Assembly (NCBI GenBank): GCA_002633005.1
Contig: NMRA01000255.1
Span: 549,605 to 593,599 of the forward strand
Direction of reading: 5' to 3'
DNA from: Phoronis australis
Lineage: Eukaryota > Phoronida > Phoronidae
DNA length: 43,995 bases
Shown here: piece after piece, positions 10,601 through 21,500 of the stretch
Layout of the letters: the number at the start of each line of letters is the position of its first letter
Numbering within the stretch: the first letter of the stretch is position 1
Notes under the pieces: model-generated
What the model was told of the DNA's origin: nothing
Database searches by the model: none
The model's input: the letters and a program-made list of their open reading frames with translations, nothing else
Translations under genes and position numbers: made by a program

Positions 10601-12436
10601 GAGCCAATGGGCTTGTTACGTCAGGAACCACCATTTATTTCACAGTTTACTATCAATAGGACAATAACATCAAGGACCACATTTTCACCCATTCCTTTTT
10701 GAATCACATACCACGGAAAGCTGAGAGACTGTAGATCAACCATCATGTTACACATGATGTTAATTTCCACGGCACGGCAGAGTCTTCGAAGAATTCTCAC
10801 AAAGTTGGCCTTCTGGAAATCTTCACTCAGGTTTTGATAGGAAAGATTACACATCTAAAATAATGGATAAGCGAGCATTATGTATTTACTGATCACTACA
10901 ACAGTGACAGTGTGTAATAAAGATGTTCCACAAGCTGCAATAATAAAGTCAAGAGTTTTCTATATTTATCTCAGAAGCATCCTTATCATTGATTGACACT
11001 AGAGAAGCCTTCTCTTGTCTACAACTGTTTTTCTGCGATAACCAATAGGTGTTTCTCACAGCGGAATGGTACTGGATATCCTTGTGGTCCAACAGGTAAA
11101 CAGAAACAAAAACAGGGATGGGTCTAACAGCTACATGTATGTCAGTTTGCAACCAGCAAATGACTGTGTGAAAGTCAATAAGGTATTCATCTACTCAATA
11201 GGTATATAACGGATGGGCACCAAAGAAATGTACATACCACTGTGAGTAATATAACATTCACTAACACGTTATGTTTCAGTAATAGGGTTTAGGGGATTGT
11301 AGCTGTTACAGTAATTATTTCCACCCCTGCTGATATCTATGACTGGTATGCAATTTCAATGTCATATGCACAACATAACTGCATGTAACACATATCAATA
11401 TCCATTTAAGTTGCGATTCTATCAGTAAATTTCATAAAAGCTCACTTCAACATTTTCCCAGTTTTCCATCTCATTTTGGTAGTCTCTCCGCTCCCTTCCT
11501 TTCAGGTCATGATGTATTAATGCACCCTGACTGTTCTCCAAAGTATAAAACATCCTTTCCTTGACTGAAGGACTCTCTCTCACTCTGGGTGCCTTGAGGT
11601 CATTTCCCCTGAGTTTAGCTAATCGAAGCTCATGCCAGTTGGTGAACTTGTATCTGTTGCTTGGCAACTGAAAATTAAAAGTACTACTACAAAACCAGTA
11701 AACAGATGGGATCGTCCTACTTTAAATAAACATAATTTTTGTTTTTGCTAATAAACTAAACATAAAAGTACATAGTAGATGCAGCATAAGTTGCCTGCTC
11801 CATGTCTTTATCTGAAACATGTTATTAAGAATAAATTATAAATTTCTGAGTGCTTGTGAACCTACTCAACCGTATAACTACATGTAATCTGAATGTTCAG
11901 GCCCAGGGCAGTGTGAACCAACAGATATTTGAAGAATCTGCTGTTAATTCCTCAATCAAAAAACTCATTAACAGACACGTTGAGGAAATCCGCTCAGAAT
12001 CATCACAGTTTTTAAAATCATCAACATCATTACCTTGCTACTAAAAAAGGACTTTGATGACAATATCAAGATCATAACTATTACCCGTATCTGTTACTAA
12101 AAAATATCTGGTCAAATGTGCATTGCACTCATTCACTTACAATATCATGACCTCTGTAGGCAAACCTTAGACTTACCAATGGCATCAGTCCAAAAAAGAA
12201 TTAGAGAACAATTACAGGATTCACAGACCAAACAAATATAACGGAAATGTGCATGATGACATGCGTGTTATCACTCAGCAGTAGTGGTACTTACAGGGTG
12301 TAAAATCTGATTGCCGTCACTTCGAGCCTGTTCATCTTTGTATGAGCTGGTGAGAACCAGGGGTAGATTGGTGCCACTGATGTCAGTCTGACTAGAGTCA
12401 CCAGTCTGGGCACTGGTGCCACCTTCTGTGATAGAG
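7612..12436 (-). CDS. SDS22-type leucine-rich-repeat protein with C-terminal CaaX-like box
   Basis: Minus-strand exons in transcript order: 12436-12295, 11667-11446, 10854-10712, 8698-8498, 7720-7612. Each has a pyrimidine-rich acceptor and a GT donor, and all phases join. The N-terminal part (about 120 residues) is Ser/Thr-rich, then charged (Lys/Arg/Glu), and I do not recognise it. From about residue 140 to 260 come SDS22-like LRRs, with the repeats INMSGNHLDAF, LILTDNNIQSL and LLLDLSGNPITFLENYR. An LRR-cap follows across the last splice (IFQALPSLRVLDNIPRLP). An acidic tail (SDDEEFEDNE) ends in CSIS and a TGA stop. SDS22-type LRRs usually bind proteins in the cytosol; the partner here is unknown. 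I looked for similarity to named LRR proteins from memory, including XRRA1, and found no safe match. The 5' end is uncertain (see 14890-14897). With that exon the protein would have 274 residues. Confidence 0.78.
8699..10711 (-). other. Intron of the LRR gene with a coding-like plus-strand relic
   Basis: The intron contains a plus-strand stretch, about 9688-10060, that reads like a frame-broken coding sequence (see findings). I see no defined transposon ends in the rest. Confidence 0.4.
9688..10060 (+). pseudogene. Possible unidentified coding relic with frame breaks
   Basis: An ATG at 9688 opens MPNFQALDEDEQWEAVKVTE, continuing to a stop 30 codons on. After 25 bases that could be skipped (GT...AG), the same frame resumes as VGYETLTTDDVYEDELRIV. 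A third segment in the +1 frame reads VLEPYYDMATGALHDLWCPN. The acidic, mixed composition looks like protein, and the pieces follow one another in order. I do not recognise a family. It lies in an intron on the opposite strand to the LRR gene. Chance short frames remain possible. Confidence 0.25.
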
Positions 12437-14670
12437 CTGAAACAAACATGGTCTCCAGTTTCACACCGGATGCGGGACACACTGGATGTGACACAAACCA
12501 CGACACTCAATTCTAGGCAGTTCAGGAAAATGGAAAAGCAAGAGGGCTATGTTAAATATGAAATCATGTCTTCATAAATCATCGGCAGGAGGATGTTTAA
12601 TGATGACTATTGTGATGCGATTTGGTCCCCCAAATACGAATAGAAATGCATTCATGTCACATTTGGAAAATTTAGCAGCTTTTGCACTTTTTACAATTCA
12701 AGTAATCACAGGGGCGATTTTGCACTCCAAATTTTTGCAAAATTATATGTTTTGATTAATCGGCGAGGTCCAACAATTGCACCCATTGTATGCTCCTAGA
12801 GAGTTGGAAAGGATTCAAGATCCATAGCCAGGTTATGAAAATCTGGCCTGATGGTCATTGCTTTCAATTTCGACATTTTTATTCATTGGACTGGATCCAA
12901 AATGTCAAAATGACATTCGAATTGACACTTGAAGAGCACCTGTTACTTGGGCTTTGCATGTGAACAAGGCCAGGCTTTGGCTTTTAAAACAGCCATGCAT
13001 TGTCCTTTTGAAAAATAAAATTGTTACACAGTATGAAATGCTGTGGTAGACTTTAGACCTGGTAAATGTCAATTTCAACAATCCATTCAAAAATCCACTG
13101 TGATGTCCATTGTGACCACTGGCATTGACGACATACGTAACGTGGATGGACTATAACTAGCAAGGGAAGGTGGAAAAAGTTAAAGTACGAGTACGGATTT
13201 AACCTCATTTGTTTGGCAATTTTTTTTTCATAGCTTCTTTTTTACGAGCTCAAGTCTGGAAATTTATACGAATGGCAAATAAGCGATTACCGGTATTTTA
13301 GAGCAGATACTTTCGCCTGCTTACAACACTAGCACATCAGGCAAGTTGATTTCCAGCCAGCACCAGGCCTCTTGTGTGATCAAATCACATACTGAAATCC
13401 AACAATTGGGGTTTCCAGGCTGTCTCTCTTTTCTACTACAAGAGTCAGACTGATCACAGCACACCATAAATTTTGTAACTTTACAGCACATTCCTTCAGT
13501 ACAGGATTCATGTTAGGCATGTTCCCTGTATCACTTGGGCATTAATCTTAAAACTCTTGTTCGCCTCATTGTAGTGGTAGGCAATATTCAGTCTGGGTTA
13601 GTGGAAACATACCCATTTTGCCCATAGCGTATACCAAATTAGAAGAATTTGCAATTTTGGACATTCCAAATTGAAATGCACAGGCACCAGCTTATACTGA
13701 TATGTAAATGATCATCGTTACTTGGTCTGGTCAGGTCTTGTTACTCTGAGACAGCATAACAGGCATTGGTCCACAACTTGGAAGAAAGGAAAATTCAGCT
13801 TGGATCTCAGTGTCCTAAAACTGATAGAAGGTTTTTATCATGTATCCAAGACAGCAGCACAATAATATTTCTAAACAAACCCAGAGCTTCAAGATTTATG
13901 GGAAATTGCTACAAAGCAACATGAACACTGAAGGAAAAATCAAACATTTACCTTACTGACATGCTGAACTAAACGAACTGATTTCTTTCTTTACATGTTC
14001 CTCTGTCTTGTATCAACTGTAGAAAACAAAAATTGTTTAAAGCCACATAAGAATAAATACACTGGATTTTGTATTTTTTTGAAGTTTGGTAGCAATATTA
14101 ATGTGAAAATCAAGGTAATGAAACATCATGAAATGCAACACTTGAATAAATAAGAGATTTAATGGTTCAGCAATAGTTCAAAAGACAGATGGCCCTTGAG
14201 CAGTATACTAGGATTAAAATGGATCATGTTGGAAATGACAGAATGCTGTCAATCACACTGCTCAGGTAATCCCAAAGGGTTGACCAATGTGTTCGGGGTT
14301 CTTGATTCAAGTTAGATGACGTGACGTAATTTTTGAATTGTGAAAATGGTAAAATAAAAACTGCAGTGGGGCCTAGCTCAACAAAAAATATGGTAGGGGC
14401 TTGCAGGTTAAGACTCCTTAATTCTGCACTCTATAGTTACAACTCAGTGACATGATGACAGTCAAAAACAGAGTAAGTAAGCAAGTAATTTAAAAACGTT
14501 TATTTTTAAATTGAGCATAGCAGCTCAAAATTTAACCGTGATGGTTAAATTTGAGTGTGGGCTCATATGCCCCACTGTAAGCTGTGTAAAAATGACCAGT
14601 TAATAGTGTAGGCAACTGAACAAAAGACTGTTGGAAAAAAGTGGGAGGGCTTTAAACAGTCGAATACATA
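12437..14670 (-). other. LRR gene 5' intron or upstream DNA, no exon recognised
   Basis: If the first exon at 14890-14897 is right, this is intron 1. Neither strand shows an exon-like frame with splice signals or family motifs. No transposon termini were found apart from the hairpin that begins near 14672. Confidence 0.35.
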
Positions 14671-14671
14671 G

Positions 14672-14775
14672 TCATAGGTCCCTGATTTGAGGACCAGATA
14701 CTCCCACTGAATAACGGATGTTATTCAGTGGGAGTAAATGGTTCTCGTATCAATTTCAAATCAGGGACCGACCTA
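14672..14775. repeat. Palindromic hairpin element
   Basis: The central arms TACTCCCACTGAATAAC (14699-14715) and GTTATTCAGTGGGAGTA (14720-14736) pair perfectly over 17 bp around a 4-base loop. Outer arms GTCCCTGATTTGA (14678-14690) and TCAAATCAGGGAC (14756-14768) also pair perfectly, and ATAGGT/ACCTAT extend the stem. This is probably a tiny foldback MITE, with a small asymmetry between the inner and outer stems. Confidence 0.8.
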
Positions 14776-14875
14776 TCCGACTTTTACCAAAAAGTTTGTA
14801 GTATTTGTAGAGATCCGACAGCATCCCAGGCCAAGCCCGGCCAAGGTGTCGCCTCAACTCAAGGACAATGGTGCT

Positions 14876-14975
14876 AAAGGTTCACTTACAGCAACATGAC
14901 ATTGATGGTTTAATCAGTGTGAGACATAATTTGACGCAACGGTTCTGGCCTATATGGCAACCCTATCGGATTGCC
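14876..14975. mobile_element. Decayed arm of the Mutator-like element
   Basis: GCAACATGACATTGATGGTT and the following bases align with GCAACGTGACTTTGATGGTT of the element arms at 16687-16760 and 17947-18010. The match continues through TTTAATCAGTGTGAGACATAAT (TTTAGTCGGTGCGAGGCATAAT in the intact arms). Most differences are G-to-A or C-to-T transitions, as expected of an old copy. No matching second arm or target-site duplication was found. Confidence 0.5.
14890..14897 (-). other. Candidate first coding exon of the LRR gene
   Basis: On the minus strand ATGTTGCT is followed directly by a strong donor, GTAAGTGAAC. It ends in the phase the 12436-12295 exon needs, giving Met-Leu-Leu joined to SITEGG. 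An in-frame TAA lies 15 bases upstream of the ATG, and the joined model is divisible by three. An 8-base coding part proves little by itself. It would place the LRR gene start about 0.7 kb from ATAD3, head to head. The site also lies in sequence resembling a decayed Mutator-like arm. Confidence 0.3.
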
Positions 14976-15239
14976 ACCGTATAGTATTGGGGACACTTGA
15001 GAGGGTGGTACTGTTGTCTAGTGACTCTAGTGTTGAGTGTCGGTTAGTCTGAGAATGAGTCGGTCAGTGAAATGAGTGACAGCGTGATTAATGTTCTTAC
15101 GGCTTCGTCGTTTTTTTGGAGTTCATTGAGGGCAATACCATACGTTGGACTGCATGGGAAGCAATTGAATAGAGCTACTCCACAGTCAGCATTTTACCTG
15201 AGAACATCTTGACATGAAGACCCTTCCTCAAGAACACTT

Positions 15240-15589
15240 GTGATTGACGTCAGATCCCTAGACTACAACCAAGCTTTTATAGACCTTAGCTGTCGACTTT
15301 TTGTATCTTGTATACTCTCATTCTCGGTTTTGCATAATTTGAAGGTCTTTTGCCATACTAAAAAAGCAAAAAACAGTAAAAAGTAACAGATTATTTTTTT
15401 AAAAGTGACATTTTACTCAACTGAAATAAAATTACATGTGCTTTATTTTCGAGCAAATTAGACTTTCTAAACGGAAGTGGTAACCACTGCGCATGTTTTC
15501 GACAAAAAATACTTCCGATTTTCGTCAGGGAGGCACGTGTGGGTTCGGATATTTAATATTTTTTTGTAAATGTCGACAGGGTAAAAGAC
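15240..15589 (+). promoter_or_regulatory. ATAD3: ATAD3 promoter and 5' untranslated region, TATA-less
   Basis: Seen in sequence: a full CRE palindrome TGACGTCA at 15245-15252; an ETS/GABP-like ACGGAAGTGG at 15471-15480 and a second in opposite orientation (ACTTCCG) at 15511-15517; an NRF-1-like half site around TGCGCATG near 15489; and an E-box CACGTG at 15534-15539, about 50 bases before the ATG. No TATA box is evident. GABP/NRF-2, NRF-1 and CREB sites are established regulators of nuclear genes for mitochondrial proteins, which fits ATAD3. The transcription start cannot be placed from sequence alone; about 15480-15560 is my guess. Confidence 0.5.
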
Positions 15590-18500
15590 ATGTCGTGGCT
15601 ATTTGGTCTAAATAAGAACCAGCCCACAGGGCAAGTTCCAGACATACAACTTCCAACTCCCCCTGCTTCGGGAGGCGACGGTCAGGGTGGTGACCAGGGA
15701 ACCGGCGGCTCGACGAAAATGGAAGCTTACCGGTTCGACTCGGCGGCATTGGAAAGAGCAGCAAAAGCTGCCCAGCAATTAGAAAGATCAAGTAAGTTTC
15801 CAGAGAGGCGGTCTCATGCGTTGTGCATTTTAGTGTGTCAGACTCGCCATGTATTCTGCTAGGCATTTGAGAACAAGGTCATGAAAGCCAAGGTGATGCA
15901 ACCTGGCTGTTAGGCAATGACCATCGCCTCTGTTGGCCCGAAGCAGAGGCGATGTAGAGGCTATAGGCGCTCTGTACGCCGGAAGCTTTTCGGCGAATTA
16001 TGCCTCGCACCGACTAAACCATCAAAGTCACGTTGTTATAAATACCTTTTGCGCATAGAGGGACACCTTACGAGGTTGTCGATGTGTTAAATTCCTTCCA
16101 ACTCGAACAAATACTCCTGTTATGAAACTTTTTCTTCGAGCAGTCCCTATTTCAGTTCCCAAAATTGTGAACTCAACTTTTTCATTTTTTTTAACCAGGC
16201 CGAAGGTCAGAAGTTGCGGACCTACCGGCGAACTTTGAAAGCTGAAGTTCCCGCCCTTCGCGTACGTGCTGCCGGGAACCAGTCGTGCATTTGCCGTGTT
16301 GTTAAACATTAAAATGTCAAATATGTGCAAAAAGACTATTAAATGTCATATCAACAGCATTTGTTTTTATCAAATACAAACAATGATTCATTGAAATACA
16401 ATCAGTTTCAAGTAACGCCAATTAAAGACAAGTATAAGTGGTGGCATTTTGGAAACGAACATTTGACTGCCAAGACCGCAATGGCTCACCTTTGGCCTAT
16501 TTAAAGATTGAGGTCATGAATTGGAGCGTGCGCAGTATAAAAAAGTTGAGTTCACGATTTTGGGAACTGAAATAGGGACTGCTCGAAGAAAAAGTTTCAT
16601 AACGGGAGTATTTGTTCGAGTTGGAAGGAATTAAACACATCGGCAACCTCCTAAGGTGTTCCTCTATGCGCAAAAGGTATTTAGAACAACGTGACTTTGA
16701 TGGTTTAGTCGGTGCGAGGCAAAATTCGCCGAAAAGCTTCCGGCGTACAGAGCGCCTATAGCCTCTACATCGCCTCTGCTTCGGGCCAACAGAGGCGATG
16801 GTCATTGCCTACCTGGCTGTGTACATGTCAGAGTCAGTGTCAATGACCACCGTCTGTACTGTCACCAGCCTTAGTCAGAGACGGTGAAGCTCCTATACAG
16901 GCTGAGCAAAGAATCATATGCTTCATATCTTACGCATGAACCATCTACGAACCCATGAATCATGCATACAAACAAACATCATGCGCAGTCCGACCACAAA
17001 AATCAGGCATATAAGATCAAAATCATACACACGAGTATTGAATCACACGCCTGAACACTTTATTCGTTTGGTGGTTCGTGGGTATGACTTGGAAGCTCGT
17101 GTGTATGACTTCACACAAACACGTAAAACCTTTCTGCTGTCTTGGCTCAAAGTAGGCAATGACCATCGCCTCTGTTGGCCCGAACCAGAGGCGATGCAGG
17201 GGCTATAGGCGCTCTCTATGCCGGAAGCTTTTCGGTGAATTATGCCTCGCACCGACTAAACCATCAAAGTCACGTTGTTATAAATACCTTTTGCGCATAG
17301 AGGAACACCTGAGGAGGTTGTCGATGTGTTTAATTCCTTCCAACTCGAACAAAAACTCCCATTATCAAACTTTTTCTTCGAGCAGTCCCTATTTCAGTTC
17401 CCAAAATCGTGAACTCACCATTTTTATACTGCGCACGCTCCAATTTTTACCGCGCTCGCTAGGTGGTGTGACTTCATGACCTCAATCTTTAAATAGGCCA
17501 AAGGTGAGCCATTGCGGTCTTGTCAGTCAAATGTTCGTTTCCAAAATGCCACCACTTATACTTGTCTTTAATTGGCGTTACTTGAAACTGATTGTATTTC
17601 AATGAATTATTGTTTGTATTTGATAGAAATAAATGCTGTTGATATGACATTTAATAGTCTTTGTGCACATATTTGACATTTTTTATGTTTAACACTTGTC
17701 ACGGCAAATGCACTGCTGGTTCCCGGCAGCACGTACTTCAGCTTTCAAAGTTCGCCAGTAGGTCCGCAACTTTTGACCTTCGGCCTGGTTAATCAAATGA
17801 AAATGTTGATTTCACGATTTTGGGAACTAAAATAGGGACTGCTCGAAGAAAAGGTTTCATAACGGGAGTATTTGTTCGAGTTGGAAGGAATTAAACACAT
17901 CGACAACCTCCTAAGGTGTTCCTCTATGCGCAAAAGGTATTTATAGCAACGTGACTTTGATGGTTTAGTCGGTGCGAGGCATAATTCGCCGAAAAGCTTC
18001 CGGCGTACAGAGTGCCTATAGCCTCTGCATCGCCTCTGGTTTCGGGCCAACAGAGGCGATGGTCATTGCCTAGGCTCAAAGTGGCCTACTCAGTAGATTA
18101 AACTTTCGGCAATTCCATTGCCCTGGATGCCACAGGCATACAGGGGCGATAGAACATTCTCACAAAAAAGTTACTCATTTCAAAATACAGGAAATAAAAT
18201 CAAATGAAACATGCATATATGCACATGGAGTTATAAACAACTCATACCATTCAGTCAAGATAATTTGAACAAATCGATGAAAATCTATCGCGGTTTGCTC
18301 AAGTTTCTCTTACCGGGTGCCATTTTGAGGAAGTTACGTGAAATCACCCATGTTGAAGAATAAAATGTCCAAGGGACACAAATCTTACAAATTTCACCTG
18401 ATACCTTCTCATGCTACAGTAGCGGATCTAGGATATCACAAGGGGGGCCCAACATTTTGTCTGGCCGTAAACATTTTGCGCAAACTACGATTGTGTATGC

Positions 18501-21500
18501 GCATAGCACCGAATGGGGGCAAACCCCCCTCCCGTCCAGGAAATTTTTCTGTTTTTCTTCTAAAAATCAAGCATTTTCCTTGATTTCTGAAGTATTATCC
18601 AAGAAAAAAAGGCAAAAAACGGGGAACTTGTCACACAGGAAAAACTGCGAGTTCCAGATTCGAACTCACGTCCTGGCTGATAGAACGGGCGTGCTTTACC
18701 ACTACACCACCACGATTTCACTACTAAACTTAAACTAAGAGACCTACTTGTTTATGGTCCACAGCGTTTGCGCGCGAAACCTACTTCTTTTTGTAATGCT
18801 TATTACACGTTTTATATTTTGTGCAATCGGTTCTTAACAAATTTGTTGTATTTAAAATAGTCATCAAATGCCGAAAAGACCAAATCCGTTTTTCGTGTTG
18901 GCAATAATGACAGGATTGCTTTGGAAATCGTCTTAAGTTAAGGTTTGACAAAGAGAAAATTAATGAGTTTATGAGTGATTCACTAAGGCTTAGATTAAAA
19001 TTCACATCTTACCAGCAGCTTCTGTTTTTTCATCGTCACTCAGGTTCCATTTTCTTTAAAAAATGAAGTAAATTTTCTTCATTGCACAGTGGAGCAGACG
19101 ACGGAAATGCGCAGTGCCACTATCGGTCGCCTGGGATATCGCGGGAGAGCCTACACTTAGCCATAGTTCCGTTACGAATGTGCTGTGTTCCGAATTTGAC
19201 ACTTGAAATTAGATCTGAGCCCACCCCCAAACACTAAAACTGCACACATTTAAATCTTTTTTCATCCGTATAATTTTAATTACTTGGGCAAATTAATAAA
19301 CTCAACATTTTCCTATGCTGTTGCTGTTTTATTTTTTTTGCGGCAGCCAAGCGGGGGTCCTGAGCCTCCTGGGCCCCCCCCCCTGAATCCGCCTATGTGC
19401 TATTTTGGAAGTGTCACGCGCTTCGCTCAGTCCCGCGCTAGCATTTGCCTAACTCACGTGACTCAGTTGACATACTTTGGGGTTATCGCGCGCGCAGTGA
19501 AAAAGTTAACGGCAACCAAAAAGTTGGAATTCTGCGCCCAAGTCAATTTAATTCTCACAACTAAGCTTCATCGAAGATATGTATAGAAGTAGAAAGGGCC
19601 AATTATAGAACGTGAGCGCTTTATTAAATGATAGTTTTAAGTGTGGAATGTATTTTTGACGAGGTGAAAACTCAAATTGGGTGACCGTTTAAAATTCATG
19701 TAACGAAATGGGTACAGAAAGCGAATGGAAGTATTGTAGCCCCTAAATGGCCAACCGAGGGGCTACGTGTTGCCTAACTGAAGTTGTACTTTTCTATGCG
19801 CACCTAGTCTTAGTTCTAAAACAAAAGTTGCCTGGTAGCAAAACTAAGTGAAAAATGCCAGTAGTAAGTTAGTACTAGTAACTCGAAATTCCCAACAAAC
19901 ATAACATCTTCAGCTGTTTGCCATTATTGCAGTTTTCACCAGTAACAAAACAGTCAGTGTGTATGAAATATTTAAAGACCATCTTCCTTCGGATGTGCAG
20001 TGTAAAGTAATTGTTTTCCTTTTTTCTAGCTAATGCTAAAGAAGCACTTGATCTAAGTAAACAGCAGGAGGTATCCACTCAACTGGATCATCAGCGCAAA
20101 ATAAAAGTAAGTGTCTCTCATTTTTAACTCCGTGCATTTCGTATGAAGCTGTGCGTGAGAATTTAACTGGGAAGCGAGAATGGCTTTAACCCAGACGAGT
20201 GTAATGATTGTATCATGATTGCATTGTGCCTTGTGTAGTGTGACGACATATTGTGTGAAACGTGTTTATTGCACAGTAGTTTTCAGAAATAAAATGAAGA
20301 CTTTGACTGAACTCTGTCAAACTTGGTCAAAATTCTTGCCAAAATTATTCAGCAGGTTAGTCACCCTTTGCTGTGAAGTAAAATGACATTTTTGTCGATA
20401 TTTAGTCAGGGTTTAATAAGGCATTCTTGTGCCTGACTGCCAATGGGATGGAGTCAGTGGATTTGCAAGGTATTTTATTGCGATTTTATCAAAACACGTG
20501 AAGAAACACGTAATGGTGTGACCAGAATTGAAACAACTTGGAGCCGAATACAAATGTTTATTTTACGTCAGACCTTCTTTAAATTGAAATGTCAGTGAAT
20601 ATCCAAGTTGTCAGTATAGTTCAGCGATATTCCTGGACTGCACCCTTGGGACATTAGCGCATAAAAAAGGCCCAAGTACATTGCATCCGTGCACCCTCCA
20701 GGCCCATCTTCTAATTATGCAACACTTCCAAAAATGCAAGGTTCTAGTCAACTTACAGCCAGTTGGGTAAACAAGACTCTGTTGTTATGTCGATTGTCCT
20801 TGGGGTGTCTGTGTCCTATGTTACCTCTTTAATTACACCAAGTCTGCTGGGCACAACCTTTTGAAAAAGGCACACTTTTTATCATCAGGTACGCCCAAAG
20901 GGCACAGGTTCTAATCTGGTCAGGAATATTCCTAATAGTTTCAAAACTACCATATTAGTAACAAACAAGATCATATATATCATCTTGTTCAGTAACGTTG
21001 CCTTGTTTGATCTGTTGTCTTCTAGGAATATGAGGCACACATTGAACAGATGAAGGTCGAGCAAATCCGTGCTCAACAAGAAGAGAGACGTAAGACGCTG
21101 ATCGAGGAGACGAAACAACACCAACAGAGAGCACAGTATAGGGACCAACTGGAACGCAAGCGTTATGAGGATCAATTGGTGCAGCAGGTCTGAATGTTCA
21201 GTGGTCGTGACTTCTTTGACTTCCCTGGGCAGGTTCTGTGGTTGTGTCTTATGGTTTCTCAAAGTGCCGGCAAAAGTTGTGGCCATTTATGCTGCTGGCA
21301 AAATGTTGGCAAAAACGATAGTGTTTTAGCCGGTTTGTGAAGAGGAAGTGAAAGTCTAAGTCTTGTCATTAAGTGCCCTCTTCGTGTAATTAATAATTAG
21401 TATTCAGTTTGAAATAACTTTTCCTTAACAATGGTAAGGAAAGATATATTTTTACTGCACACTTCAGCCATCAGGTCGGATGGGTATGTTTACAATGTCC

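Noticed and set aside
10949-11152. Minus-strand frame between two LRR exons, faintly like other LRR protein N-termini
   Set aside because: Exon 11667-11446 joins exon 10854-10712 directly in phase, and this frame lacks a usable splice pair.
15792-15862. Open frame running past ATAD3 exon 1 into the intron
   Set aside because: The GTAAGT donor at 15792 and the phase-matched exon at 20030 restore the family sequence; the read-through has no homology.
16497-18050. Repeated ~100-codon frames starting MTIASVGP on both strands
   Set aside because: They are translations of the inverted arms of the MULE-type elements, appearing in all arms with no conserved protein domain.
18644-18716. A functional tRNA gene
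   Set aside because: Only the two internal promoter boxes fit; the acceptor and anticodon stems do not pair well.
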